DNA of 64,000 nucleotides from Hymenobacter actinosclerus (GCF_900111515.1 NZ_FOHS01000002.1:1054001-1118000), one strand, 5' to 3'; positions 8,835 through 17,883 are shown, numbered from the stretch's first letter. Program-made: numbers and translations. The notes: generated by a model not told the origin, from the letters alone.

Positions 8835-9001
8835 AGTTAGATAAGCGAGTGGAATCTGACCAACCTGCAAAACCAGCAAAGAGTTAGGGCAGGCCGCAAA
8901 AAATCACTAAATCCGCTGAGATTATTGACCGCTCAGCGGGTTTTCGGGGATTGAGCGCGAGTTTTCTATATTTACCCTCCCTCCTTTCTTCACTTATTCT
9001 T

Positions 9002-10423
9002 ATGCGCCCAGTTCCCAAATCACGAACGGTAATTGTTCTATTAGCTGCCTTCGCCTTTGCCCGTTGCGGCGACCGGGAAAAAGCCGAGCCGGTTATTTCG
9101 GTTCGCGCCCTCACCAACACCACTGGCCAAGCCGCGATAGTGGTGCAGCCCGTATTCCCAACCCCGCCTACCAAGAACGACCCAGCCGCCGACTTTGACT
9201 GGGAAACCGACCTCACCCTGCCGGCCCCTGCCGAACAGCCAGCAGTGCCGGTGCCGTGGGCCCCAACGGCCAAACGGGCCTTCCCCATCCAGTGGGCCAG
9301 TGATTACTTACGGGCCGACGGCTGGGAGCTGGTTTACAACAGCAGCTCAAGGCAGAGAGTAGCGGCCAGTAAATTTTTGGTTTTCTACAACAAGTTCCGG
9401 GGCGTTATGCGCATGTACTACTATCTGAATGATGATTCGGGTGCGCTGCCGCTGAACAGTACCCTGGCCAGCACCCTGGCCATAGAAGGTAGTTACGCCG
9501 GGCAGTCGCCCTTATTAAATTTCAGCGGCCAGCAGATAGTAGATTTCACGCAGAACGCTGCCTTCGCTTCGACGCTGGAGCCACAGCCACTAAGCCGGTT
9601 TACCTGGTATGCCACGCAGGTAGAACTAACCTACGACCCTCTGATCCGGTACCAGTCTTACGATAAATTTAGCATGCGCTGGACGCTGGCCAGCTATGCT
9701 ATTGCTGCGGGCACCCTGGGTGGGGCGCCCTTTTCGGCTCTACCCGTAGGGCTGCGCCATGTAGGCACTGATTTTAACGGATTGCCCCCCTCGTTCAGTG
9801 GGCCCGCCGACCTGCTGGTGCACGGCGCGAGCAGCATCGACCTGCTGCAGAATGCGGGCTTTAACACTGATGGCTTACGCCGCACGCTGCTCGACCCAAT
9901 CAATAGCGACCTGCTCGATGGGGTAGTAACCCAGGCGGCGCAAACGGCCGGCACCACCCTCAAATGGAGCGTACCCGCCCAGATTGTCAGGGGGCCATCT
10001 AGTCTGCTAATCAGTCCGGCCTTGGCTCTGCCAGGTTACGACAACTCCTGGACCTCGGGAGTAGCGGTGCATTATAATGAGGTGCCGGGCGTATTTAACT
10101 TACTCGATTCGCCGGTAGTGAAGGAGCAGGAGCAGCCGGGCGAAACGTATCGTTACCGCTACACTCTGAACATACCTTCAGTTCGCTATACATTCAATCC
10201 GGCTACGATTGGCGCTGCCACCATTCGGGATATAAAGCAGACGCTGATTGCCGCCGCTGCCGACGACAGCTCGCCGACGCCTATGTACTACGTCGGGGGC
10301 ACGCTTGAGGCCACGGCCGAGCTACGCGTTGTGGGCGTGCGCGTGTCGTTTGAGGTGGTGCCCACTAACGGCAGCGCACCGGTGCGCATCATTAAAACAT
10401 TCAAGCCTACCATCACCAAATAA
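9002..10423 (+). CDS. Hypothetical exported protein (473 aa)
   Basis: A 473-residue protein starting MRPVPKSRTVIVLLAAFAFARC at the ATG at 9002. The N-terminus is a basic, hydrophobic leader ending near a Cys at about residue 22, but Arg precedes the Cys, so it is not a good lipobox. The rest is rich in Ser, Thr, Asn and aromatics with a beta-strand rhythm and no membrane segment, consistent with an exported protein. No catalytic motif is recognised. The gene stands alone between a long inverted repeat and a 228-base gap. Its composition is a little less GC-rich than the glycogen genes that follow. Confidence 0.78.
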   Translation: MRPVPKSRTVIVLLAAFAFARCGDREKAEPVISVRALTNTTGQAAIVVQPVFPTPPTKNDPAADFDWETDLTLPAPAEQPAVPVPWAPTAKRAFPIQWASDYLRADGWELVYNSSSRQRVAASKFLVFYNKFRGVMRMYYYLNDDSGALPLNSTLASTLAIEGSYAGQSPLLNFSGQQIVDFTQNAAFASTLEPQPLSRFTWYATQVELTYDPLIRYQSYDKFSMRWTLASYAIAAGTLGGAPFSALPVGLRHVGTDFNGLPPSFSGPADLLVHGASSIDLLQNAGFNTDGLRRTLLDPINSDLLDGVVTQAAQTAGTTLKWSVPAQIVRGPSSLLISPALALPGYDNSWTSGVAVHYNEVPGVFNLLDSPVVKEQEQPGETYRYRYTLNIPSVRYTFNPATIGAATIRDIKQTLIAAAADDSSPTPMYYVGGTLEATAELRVVGVRVSFEVVPTNGSAPVRIIKTFKPTITK

Positions 10424-10651
10424 GCCCCCTACCTTCCGCTGGCGGGCGGGCTAAGCCAAGCGGAGCAAAGTAGTTGGCTGCTGCTGCCCGATAAACCGCC
10501 CGATGCCCCCAGAACCTATGCGGCCTACGTCCAGCCAACCGCAGTAGCCGCGTTGCCAGCCAGGCGAGGGATACAACCCCAGCCCGCTTTTACGGGTATC
10601 TGAGAAACTACCCGCTTTTGTGGGCGCTTTATTTTTCAGTATTTCTGCCTG

Positions 10652-12505
10652 ATGCCAACCCTTCTTACCCCGGATGCTACTGCCGGCCCTCTAACCACCC
10701 CCGCAACTGCCCCCACCCTGCTGCAGGGCGGCATGGGCGCCCGGCCCCACACGGGCGGCACCACGTTCCGGGTGTGGGCGCCGGCCGCCACCGCCGTTTC
10801 GGTGCTGGGCCCTTTCAATGAGTGGAATGCCGACTCGCACCCGCTCACGGCCGAAGAAGACGGCTACTGGGCGGCCGACTTCGCCGACCTCGGGTCCGGC
10901 ACCGAGTACAAGTTCCACCTGACCACGCCCCACGGCGAGCTGACCAAAAACGACCCCTACGCCCGCCAGGTAACCCATTCGGCCGGCAGCTCGGTGGTAG
11001 TCGACCCTAATTTCGACTGGGAAGACGACGCTTTTCAGATGCCGGCCTGGAACGAACTGGTGATTTACGAGCTGCACATCGGCACCTTTTACGCCCCCGA
11101 CCCCGAGCGGCCCGGCACCTTCTACGACGCCATCGAAAAGCTCGATTACCTGCGCGAGCTGGGCATCAACGCCGTGGAAATCATGCCCGCGGCGGCGTTT
11201 CCGGGCCGCCTGAGCTGGGGCTACAACCCCGCGCACCCGTTTGCTATTGATGGGGATTACGGCGGGCCGGCCGGCTTCCAGGAGTTCATCAAGCAGGCCC
11301 ACCGCCGCGGCATCGCCGTGATTCTGGACGTGGTGTACAATCACTTCGGCCCCGGCGACCTGGACTTATGGCAGTTCGACGGCTGGCAGGAAAACGACGG
11401 CGGCGGCATCTACTTCTACAACGACTGGCGCGCCGAGACGCCCTGGGGCCACAACCGCCCCGACTACGGCCGCCCGGCCGTGCGCCGCTACATCCTCGAC
11501 AACGCGCTCATGTGGCTCGAAGACTACCGCCTCGACGGGCTGCGCTGCGACGCCATTGCCCACGTGCGCAACGTGAACGGCACCACCGACCCCGCCCACG
11601 ACCTGCCCGACGGCTATAGCCTGATGCGCTGGATAAACGAGGAAGTGCGCGCCCGCATGCCCTGGAAAATCATGATTGCCGAGGATTTGCTCGGCGACGA
11701 CTACATCACCCGCGCCCCCGAAGACGGCGGCCAGGGCTTTTCCAGCCAGTGGGACGCCCGCTTCGTGTACCCCATCCGCGACGCGCTGACTACGCCCGAT
11801 GACGCCGACCGCAGCATGCCGGCCGTGGCCGAGGCCGTGCTGCACCGCTACAACGGCGAGTCGTTTCAGCGGGTGGTGTACACCGAAAGCCACGACGAAG
11901 TAGCGAACGGCAAGGCCCGGGTGCCCGAGGAAATCATGCCCGGCGCGGCGGCCTCCTGGTTTCCCAAAAAACGCTCGACCCTGGGTGCGGCGCTGGTGCT
12001 CACGGTGCCCGGCATCCCCATGATTTTCCAGGGCCAGACCATGCTGGCCGACGGCTCCTTCTCCGACGACCAGCCCCTCGACTGGACCCGCGCCGACGAG
12101 CACGCCGGCCTCGTGCGCCTGTACAAAGACCTGATTGCCCTGCGCCGCAACCACGCCGGCCACACCCGCGGGTTGCTGGGCCAGCACGCCGAAGTGCACC
12201 ACCTCAACGACGAGCAGAAGGTGCTGGCCTTCATCCGCCGCGACCAGGGCGGCCCCGGCGACACCACGGTGGTGCTGTGCAACTTCGCCGACCAGAGCCA
12301 CGCCGACTACCGCTTGGGCCTGCCCCGCGCCGGCCGCTGGCACGTGCGCTTCAACTCCGACTGGGCTGGCTACGACCAGGAGTTCGGCAACTTCGAAAGC
12401 GTGGATTGCGAGGCCGAGGAAGGCATTTACGACGACCAACCCTTCCACGGAACCTTCGGCCTGGCTCCCTACTCGGTGCTGATTCTGTCGCAGCAACCGG
12501 GGTAG
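10652..12505 (+). CDS. GH13 alpha-glucan branching-type enzyme
   Basis: A 617-residue GH13 enzyme with an N-terminal CBM48-like beta domain (residues about 30-125, TTFRVWAPAATAVSVLG) and a TIM-barrel catalytic domain. The four conserved regions are present: VILDVVYNHF, GLRCDAIAH (nucleophile Asp near 299), IAEDLLGDD (acid/base Glu near 343) and ESHDEVANGK (Asp near 414). The last motif follows the branching-enzyme form SHDEV rather than the NHDQ form of trehalohydrolases. Together with the neighbouring glycogen synthase it probably makes alpha-1,6 branches in glycogen. TreZ or a maltogenic amylase cannot be fully excluded. ATG at 10652 is the natural start. Confidence 0.85.
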   Translation: MPTLLTPDATAGPLTTPATAPTLLQGGMGARPHTGGTTFRVWAPAATAVSVLGPFNEWNADSHPLTAEEDGYWAADFADLGSGTEYKFHLTTPHGELTKNDPYARQVTHSAGSSVVVDPNFDWEDDAFQMPAWNELVIYELHIGTFYAPDPERPGTFYDAIEKLDYLRELGINAVEIMPAAAFPGRLSWGYNPAHPFAIDGDYGGPAGFQEFIKQAHRRGIAVILDVVYNHFGPGDLDLWQFDGWQENDGGGIYFYNDWRAETPWGHNRPDYGRPAVRRYILDNALMWLEDYRLDGLRCDAIAHVRNVNGTTDPAHDLPDGYSLMRWINEEVRARMPWKIMIAEDLLGDDYITRAPEDGGQGFSSQWDARFVYPIRDALTTPDDADRSMPAVAEAVLHRYNGESFQRVVYTESHDEVANGKARVPEEIMPGAAASWFPKKRSTLGAALVLTVPGIPMIFQGQTMLADGSFSDDQPLDWTRADEHAGLVRLYKDLIALRRNHAGHTRGLLGQHAEVHHLNDEQKVLAFIRRDQGGPGDTTVVLCNFADQSHADYRLGLPRAGRWHVRFNSDWAGYDQEFGNFESVDCEAEEGIYDDQPFHGTFGLAPYSVLILSQQPG

Positions 12506-12524
12506 TTTTGCGCTATTCGAGTTA

Positions 12525-12638
12525 GCCAGAACGGCGTAGAGACGCAATATTTTGCGTCTCGTCGTTGAACAATAATGCGTAATAGTCAGCGTCAGCAACG
12601 ACGGGACGCAAAATATTGCGTCCCTACGCCGTTCTGGC
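12525..12638. repeat. Double-nested inverted repeat, GAGACGCAA family
   Basis: Two 43-base arms (12525-12567 and 12596-12638) pair nearly perfectly; the outer ends are GCCAGAACGGC and GCCGTTCTGGC. Each arm is itself a small palindrome, GAGACGCAA-TATT-TTGCGTCTC, so the element can fold as one long hairpin or as two separate ones. It lies between the two glycogen genes. A related copy is at 41722-41828. Confidence 0.9.
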
Positions 12639-12695
12639 AGGAGTTTTTAGCTCCCGACTTGTAGCTTGTAGCTCCAAACCCACTCTCTGCCGCCA

Positions 12696-14546
12696 ATGCC
12701 CACGTCTTCATCTCCCCCTACCCCACCCGCATCTACCATTCCCGACGATACTCTGCTGGTGGAGGTAGCCTGGGAAGTCTGCAACCAGGTGGGCGGCATT
12801 TACACCGTTATCCGGAGCAAGGTGCCGGCCACGCGGCAGGTGTGGGGCGGGCGCTACTGCCTGCTGGGCCCCTATTTCCCGCAACAGGCCCAGGGCGAGT
12901 TCGAGCCCGACGATGAGAACCTGCTAGCTTCCTCCGAAGACTCGTTTGCCAGCGCCGTGCGGGCCATGCGGGCGCTGGGCTACCAGGTGCAGCTGGGCAC
13001 CTGGCTCGTCACGGGCCGCCCCCGCGTCGTGCTGATTGACCCGTTTCAGGTGTATCCGCAGCTCGATGCCATCAAGGCCGACCTCTGGAACGACCACCAC
13101 ATTCCGGTGCCCGCCGCCGACGATTTGCTGCACCAGGTAGTGGCCTTCGGCGAGCTGGCCAAAGTGTTTCTGACGCTGCTGGCCGCCGAAACAGCGCCGC
13201 CCCGGCAGCTGATTGCCCACTTCCACGAGTGGATGACCGGCGTGGCCATTCCGGCACTGCGCCGCGAGCAGGTGCCGGTGCAGGTGGTGTTCACGACCCA
13301 CGCCACGCTGCTGGGCCGCTACCTGGCCATGAACGACCCCAACTTCTACGACCACCTCATGCAGGTGGACTGGCTGGCGGAGGCCCGGCGCTTCAACATC
13401 GAGCCGGCCGTAACCATGGAGCGCGCCGCCGCCCACGGGGCCCACGTGTTCACGACGGTAAGCGAGCTGACGGTGCGCGAGTGCATTTACCTGCTCGACC
13501 GGATTCCGGACGCGGTGCTGCCCAACGGCCTCAACATCGAGCGGTTTGTGGCTTTGCACGAGTTCCAGAACCTGCACCAGCAGTACAAAAACAAGATTCA
13601 CGAGTTCGTGATGGCCCACTTCTTCCAGAGCTACTCGTTTGATCTGGATAAGACGCTGTACCTGTTCACGAGTGGGCGCTACGAATACCACAACAAGGGC
13701 TTCGACCTGACGCTGGAGGCCCTGGCCCGGCTCAACTACCGCCTGCAGCAAAGTGGCCTGGAGGGGCAGGTAGTCATGTTTTTTATCACCAAGCGGCCCT
13801 TCACCAGCATCAACCCGCAGGTGCTGCAGAGCCGGGCCGTGCTGGAGGAAGTGCGCGAAACCTGCGAGGCCATCGAGCGGCAGGTGGGCGAGCGGCTGTT
13901 TTTTGCCGCCGCCGCCTCCGACGACAACCGCCTGCCCGACCTGAGCACGATGGTGGACGACTACTGGCGCCTGCGTTACCGCCGCACGCTGCAAAGCTGG
14001 AAAACCCAGGCCCTGCCCCCCGTCATCACCCACAACCTGGTCGATGACCAAACTGATGACATCCTCAACTTCCTGCGCCGCGCCAACCTGGTAAACAACC
14101 AGCACGACCGGGTGAAAATCGTGTACCACCCCGACTTCGTGTCGCCCACCTCGCCCCTGTTCGGCATGGAGTACGGCCAGTTCGTGCGCGGCTGCCACCT
14201 GGGCGTGTTTCCGAGCTACTACGAGCCCTGGGGCTACACGCCCCTCGAATGCGTGGCCCGCGGCGTACCGGCCATCACCTCCGACCTCTCGGGCTTCGGC
14301 GACTATGTGCTGCAAAACGTGCCTGCCCACGACGAGCAGGGCATTTTCGTGGTGCATCGCCAGGAAAAAAGCTTCGACGAATCTGCCGAGGAGCTCACCG
14401 ACATGCTCTGGCAGTTCGTGCAGCTCAACCGCCGCGAGCGAATCATGCAGCGCAACAACGTGGAAAGCTCGGCCGAAATGTTCGACTGGAAAAACCTGCG
14501 CGTGTACTACGAGCACGCCTACCAGCTGGCCCTGGAGCGGGCCTGA
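12696..14546 (+). CDS. GT3-family glycogen synthase
   Basis: A 616-residue glycosyltransferase of family GT3, the animal/fungal-type glycogen synthase that also occurs in Bacteroidota; it extends alpha-1,4-glucan from a nucleotide sugar. Family signatures are VEVAWEVCNQVGGIYTVI (residues about 22-39), AHFHEWM, FTTHATLLGRYL, SGRYEYHNKGFDL, and the C-terminal EPWGYTPLE block (about 508-516) with the Glu pair that binds the donor. Its length is near the family's norm, although the eukaryotic phosphorylation tails are absent. It follows the GH13 branching-type gene on the same strand, separated by an inverted repeat, forming a glycogen synthesis pair. No glgC, glgP or debranching gene is in view. 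Confidence 0.94.
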   Translation: MPTSSSPPTPPASTIPDDTLLVEVAWEVCNQVGGIYTVIRSKVPATRQVWGGRYCLLGPYFPQQAQGEFEPDDENLLASSEDSFASAVRAMRALGYQVQLGTWLVTGRPRVVLIDPFQVYPQLDAIKADLWNDHHIPVPAADDLLHQVVAFGELAKVFLTLLAAETAPPRQLIAHFHEWMTGVAIPALRREQVPVQVVFTTHATLLGRYLAMNDPNFYDHLMQVDWLAEARRFNIEPAVTMERAAAHGAHVFTTVSELTVRECIYLLDRIPDAVLPNGLNIERFVALHEFQNLHQQYKNKIHEFVMAHFFQSYSFDLDKTLYLFTSGRYEYHNKGFDLTLEALARLNYRLQQSGLEGQVVMFFITKRPFTSINPQVLQSRAVLEEVRETCEAIERQVGERLFFAAAASDDNRLPDLSTMVDDYWRLRYRRTLQSWKTQALPPVITHNLVDDQTDDILNFLRRANLVNNQHDRVKIVYHPDFVSPTSPLFGMEYGQFVRGCHLGVFPSYYEPWGYTPLECVARGVPAITSDLSGFGDYVLQNVPAHDEQGIFVVHRQEKSFDESAEELTDMLWQFVQLNRRERIMQRNNVESSAEMFDWKNLRVYYEHAYQLALERA

Positions 14547-14627
14547 GCAGTGAGTAAATCACGGCTGTACTAACGGAGTTTTGGCCGCCAGCGCAGATTT
14601 ATTTCACTCGCCTGTTCTCCCCACCGC

Positions 14628-15467
14628 ATGAGACGCCTCCCATCTGCCCTGCTGATTCTGCTGCTGACGGCCACTTCGGCGGCGCTGGCTCATGAGTTCT
14701 GGCTGGAGCCGGCGCGGTTTGTGGTAGCCCCGGGTGCCAGCGTACACCTGCGGCGGCTGGCAGGCGAGGATTTTCGGGGCGAGGCCTGGGCCGGCCGGAG
14801 CCGCCGCCTGGTGCTGCTGCGTCACTACGCGCCCGGCGCGGCTCCGGCCGATTTGCGCCTGTCCGCCCCCAGCCCCGACGATACCATCCAGAGCACCGTC
14901 ACGTTCACTCAGCCCGGCACCCACCTGGTAGCGCTGGCCACCAACAACGCCGCCATTACCCTGGAGGCCGACAGGTTTTCGGCCTACCTCCGGGAAGAGG
15001 GCCTCGACAACGTACTGGCCCTGCGCGAGCAGCGGGGCCAGACCACCGCGCCCGGCCGCGAAGCTTACCGGCGCTGCGCCAAAACGCTGGTGCAGGCCGG
15101 CGCGCCCAACCCCGCCGATACGGCCCGCGCCTGGGCCCGGCCGGTGGGCCTGCCGCTGGAGCTGGTGCCCGAGCAGAACCCCTATTTGCTGAGTCCCGAA
15201 GCCCCACTAACGGTGCGCGTGCTGCGCAATGGCCAGCCCGTTGCGGGCCAGCTGGTGCGGCTGTGGCGGCGCGGCGCCCGGCCCCGCGCGCTGCTGCAGA
15301 AACTGCGCAGCAACCAAAACGGTCGGGTGTTGTTACATTTGTCCGGTCCGGGTCCGTACCTGGTCAGCACCGTGCGCATGGAGAGTGTGCCGGCCGCTAC
15401 CGGAGCCGACTGGCAGAGTACCTGGAGCACGCTGACCTTCGGGCTGGCGGGCAAAACCCGGCCGTAG
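14628..15467 (+). CDS. DUF4198 domain exported protein
   Basis: A 279-residue protein with signal peptide MRRLPSALLILLLTATSAALA followed directly by HEFWLEP, the hallmark start of the DUF4198 family, whose members are periplasmic and often linked to metal uptake. The central part (THLVALATNN, FSAYLREEGLDNVL) and a C-terminal beta domain with TVRVLRNGQPVAGQLVRLW fit the family. The N-terminal His right after cleavage could bind metal, which is inference. The gene stands alone, 81 bases after the glycogen synthase gene and followed by a separate promoter for the STAS gene. Confidence 0.85.
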   Translation: MRRLPSALLILLLTATSAALAHEFWLEPARFVVAPGASVHLRRLAGEDFRGEAWAGRSRRLVLLRHYAPGAAPADLRLSAPSPDDTIQSTVTFTQPGTHLVALATNNAAITLEADRFSAYLREEGLDNVLALREQRGQTTAPGREAYRRCAKTLVQAGAPNPADTARAWARPVGLPLELVPEQNPYLLSPEAPLTVRVLRNGQPVAGQLVRLWRRGARPRALLQKLRSNQNGRVLLHLSGPGPYLVSTVRMESVPAATGADWQSTWSTLTFGLAGKTRP

Positions 15468-15527
15468 GGTTTGCCAGGCCCGTTTTCTGGGCTTCACCCA
15501 GGATTCACGCCCAACGGCTTTTTTTGT

Positions 15528-15535
15528 TACCTTCG
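15528..15535 (+). promoter_or_regulatory. Candidate -7 element TACCTTCG for STAS-rnz
   Basis: TACCTTCG resembles TAnnTTTG and lies 34 bases upstream of the STAS start codon, giving a short 5' leader. No -33 TTTG at the usual spacing is seen, so the call is moderate. Confidence 0.45.
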
Positions 15536-15569
15536 CAATTACTCCCAAACAACCGAACCGACCTGCGGT

Positions 15570-15944
15570 ATGAAGTACTCCATCGATAAAAAAGAAACCT
15601 ACACCATCATCACGATTGACGAAAAAAAGCTCGACACTACTGTTGCGCCCGATTTGAAGTCGGAATTCGTGAAGCTTAACGCCGAGGGCATCAACAACCT
15701 GATCCTGGACCTGAGCAACGTAAAATACACCGACTCGTCGGGCCTGAGCTCCATCCTGATTGCCAACCGCCTGTGCAACTCGACCGGTGGCCTGCTGGTG
15801 ATGACCGGCCTGCAGGACCACGTCATGAAGCTCATCACTATCAGCAAGCTCGAATCGGTACTGCACATTCTGCCCACCGTGGAAGAAGGTATCGACCGCA
15901 TCTTCCTGCACGCCATCGAGCGCGACCTCACCAGCAAAGAGTAA
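15570..15944 (+). CDS. STAS domain anti-sigma factor antagonist-like protein
   Basis: A 124-residue single-domain STAS protein of the SpoIIAA/anti-anti-sigma type. The in-frame region upstream of the ATG at 15570 reads through the promoter, so that ATG (MKYSIDKKETYTIITIDEKK) is the start. The phosphorylatable Ser lies in KYTDSSGLSS near residue 56. Such proteins bind and inhibit an anti-sigma kinase; no such kinase or sigma factor is in this window, so the partner is unknown. The gene precedes rnz on the same strand, a pairing I recall in other Bacteroidota, and the two are separated by a heptamer-type repeat. Confidence 0.92.
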   Translation: MKYSIDKKETYTIITIDEKKLDTTVAPDLKSEFVKLNAEGINNLILDLSNVKYTDSSGLSSILIANRLCNSTGGLLVMTGLQDHVMKLITISKLESVLHILPTVEEGIDRIFLHAIERDLTSKE

Positions 15945-15963
15945 TTTTTTTAGCCGCACGCCC

Positions 15964-16037
15964 CAAGCTGCAAGCTGCAAGCTGATGTTCAACCTTCAGC
16001 TCGTGGCTTGCAGCTTGTAGCTTGCGGCTTGTAGCTT
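15964..16037. repeat. Heptamer array AAGCTGC / GCTTGTA in inverted orientation
   Basis: The left side has AAGCTGC-AAGCTGC-AAGCTG and the right side GGCTTGCAGCTTGTAGCTTG plus GCGGCTTGTAGCTT, so about three left units face five right units around a short centre. The array ends three bases before the rnz start codon and therefore occupies its ribosome-binding region. Confidence 0.8.
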
Positions 16038-16040
16038 TCT

Positions 16041-16958
16041 ATGGAGTTTGAGCTGAAAATCCTGGGCAGTGCTTCGGCCACCCCGTTTCTCGACCGCCAC
16101 CACACGGCCCAGGTGCTGAGCGTCGGCGGCACGCCCTACCTCATCGACTGCGGCGAGGGCACCCAGCGGCGGCTGCTCGAATACAAGCTGCGTCCCCAGC
16201 GGCTGCAAACTATTTTCATCAGCCACCTGCACGGCGACCACTTCTTCGGGCTGTTCGGGCTGCTGGGCACCATGAACCTGACCGGCCGCACCGAGCCACT
16301 GCAACTGTTCGGCCCCGCCGGCCTCGATGAAATCCTGACCACCCAGTTCCGGCATTCGCACACCCACCTCAACTTCGCGCTGGAGTTCACGGCCGTTGAA
16401 ACCACCGAGCACCGGCTGATTTTCGAAGACAAGAACCTGACGGTGCACTCGCTGCCCATGCGCCACCGCATTCCGTGCTGCGGCTACCTGTTCCGCGAGA
16501 AGCCCAAGCGCCGCCGCCTGCTGGCCGCGCAGTTGCCCGCCGGCCTGCTGCCGGCCCAGCTCACGGCCCTCACGCTGGGCGAAGACGTGCGCGACGAGGC
16601 CGGCCAGCTGCTGGCCCTGAACGCGGCCGTTACCACCGAGCCCAAGCACGCCCGCAGCTACGCCTTCTGCTCCGATACGCTCTACACCGAAACCCTGGCC
16701 GAGCTGGTGCACGGCGTCGACCTGCTCTACCACGAGGCTACGTTCCTGGACGATATGCGCGAGCGGGCCGCCATTACCCACCACAGCACCGCCCGCCAGG
16801 CCGGCCTGCTGGCCCGCCGCGCCGAGGTGCAGCGCCTGCTCATCGGCCACTTTTCGAGCCGCTACCGCGACCTGGAGCCGTTGCTGGCCGAGGCCAAAAC
16901 CCAGTTTTCGTGGACCAGTCTGGCGCTGGAAGGCAGCACGTTTTCGGTGGCCGAGTAG
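16041..16958 (+). CDS. rnz: Ribonuclease Z
   Basis: A 305-residue metallo-beta-lactamase-fold endonuclease that cuts 3' trailers from tRNA precursors. The zinc motif SHLHGDHFFG is at residues 61-70, preceded by LIDCGEGTQRRLLE (35-48), both diagnostic. Downstream metal ligands are in the LPMRHRIPCCGY block, FCSDTLYTE and a final GHFSSRY. The exosite-like arm (KPKRRRLLAAQLP) is present. Length is that of the bacterial short form. Many tRNAs in this phylum lack encoded CCA, as the tRNA at 47135 does, which makes RNase Z essential for their maturation. Confidence 0.95.
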   Translation: MEFELKILGSASATPFLDRHHTAQVLSVGGTPYLIDCGEGTQRRLLEYKLRPQRLQTIFISHLHGDHFFGLFGLLGTMNLTGRTEPLQLFGPAGLDEILTTQFRHSHTHLNFALEFTAVETTEHRLIFEDKNLTVHSLPMRHRIPCCGYLFREKPKRRRLLAAQLPAGLLPAQLTALTLGEDVRDEAGQLLALNAAVTTEPKHARSYAFCSDTLYTETLAELVHGVDLLYHEATFLDDMRERAAITHHSTARQAGLLARRAEVQRLLIGHFSSRYRDLEPLLAEAKTQFSWTSLALEGSTFSVAE

Positions 16959-16986
16959 GAGTTGCTGGAGAATAATGCAAACGTTT

Positions 16987-17093
16987 GTCATGCTGAGCGA
17001 AGGCGGAGCCGGAGTCGAAGCATCTCTACCGCATTGGTCATCATACTGAATGCAACGAAGCGGTAGAGATGCTCCGCCTTCGCTCAGCATGAC
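16987..17093. repeat. Inverted repeat, diverged CATGCTGAGC subfamily
   Basis: The left arm (16987-17032) starts GTCATGCTGAGCGAAGG and the right arm (17060-17093) ends CGCTCAGCATGAC. Compared with the main family (CATTCTGAGC...GAATCTCGCGTGC) the inner half is different, AGCATCTCTACCGC. The left arm holds a GAGCCGGAGTC insertion. It lies between rnz and the transporter gene. Confidence 0.85.
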
Positions 17094-17130
17094 CATGTTG
17101 TTGCGTCCCCCTATCCCCCTGTCCTTCCCT

Positions 17131-17883
17131 ATGCCCGCCAAAACCTTCGCCCACAAAAAGCAGCAGCTCTACCTCGTGCTCAGCGGTATTTTTATCGTGA
17201 ATGCGCTGCTGGCCGAAATCATTGGGGTGAAGATTTTTTCGGTCGATAAGCTGATGGGGCTGCCCGGCAACCTCACGGCGGGCGTCATCATCTGGCCCGT
17301 AGTATTCATCACCACCGATATTATCAACGAGTACTTCGGGCGCGAGGGCGTGCTGCGCGTGAGCTTCCTCACGGTGGGCTTGATTCTGTACGCCTTCCTC
17401 GTGATTCTGGCCACTACCGAGCTGCCGCCGGCCCAGTTCTGGCTCGATGTCAACAGCACCGACTCGCAGGGCCGACCATTCAATATCGACTTCGCCTACC
17501 ACAGCATTTTCCGGCAGGGCCTGGGCATTATCATCGGCTCGCTTACGGCCTTTATCATCGGACAGGTGCTCGATGCCAGCATCTTCCAGTGGTTCCGGCG
17601 CGTGGCGGGCGGGCGCTACATCTGGCTGCGGGCTACCGGCTCCACGCTCGTTTCCCAGCTCGTCGATTCGGTAGTCGTGCTGTTCGTGGCCTTCTATGTG
17701 TTTGGCAACTGGACGCTAAACCAGGTGCTGGAAGTGGCCAACACCAATTACTGGTATAAATTCGCGGCGGCCATCCTGCTCACGCCCCTACTCTACCTCG
17801 CCCACTACGTCATCGACCAGTATCTGGGCAAGGACGAAACCGAGGTGCTGCAGGAGCAGGCCGAGGCTGATGTCAGCGTGTAA
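17131..17883 (+). CDS. yhhQ: Queuosine precursor transporter
   Basis: A 250-residue inner-membrane protein of the YhhQ (VUT/COG1738) family, which imports queuine precursors such as preQ0 or preQ1 for tRNA modification. The ATG at 17131 (MPAKTFAHKKQQLYLVLSG) is the start. Six hydrophobic segments are visible, and family stretches include NALLAEIIGVKIFSV, ITTDIINEYFGREGVLR and STLVSQLVDSVVVLFVAFY. No queuosine biosynthesis gene is adjacent, so the exact precursor is unknown. The next gene starts 22 bases downstream and may be cotranscribed. Confidence 0.92.
   Translation: MPAKTFAHKKQQLYLVLSGIFIVNALLAEIIGVKIFSVDKLMGLPGNLTAGVIIWPVVFITTDIINEYFGREGVLRVSFLTVGLILYAFLVILATTELPPAQFWLDVNSTDSQGRPFNIDFAYHSIFRQGLGIIIGSLTAFIIGQVLDASIFQWFRRVAGGRYIWLRATGSTLVSQLVDSVVVLFVAFYVFGNWTLNQVLEVANTNYWYKFAAAILLTPLLYLAHYVIDQYLGKDETEVLQEQAEADVSV

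Noticed and set aside
9002-9070. Lipoprotein signal on the 9002 gene
   Set aside because: The residue before the Cys is Arg, which does not fit a lipobox.
10652-12505. Malto-oligosyltrehalose trehalohydrolase (TreZ)
   Set aside because: The fourth conserved region is SHDEV, not the NHDQ type, and no TreY or trehalose gene is adjacent; the neighbour is glycogen synthase.
12924-14516. Long minus-strand open frame opposite the glycogen synthase
   Set aside because: GC-rich shadow; no ribosome site, promoter or recognisable domain.
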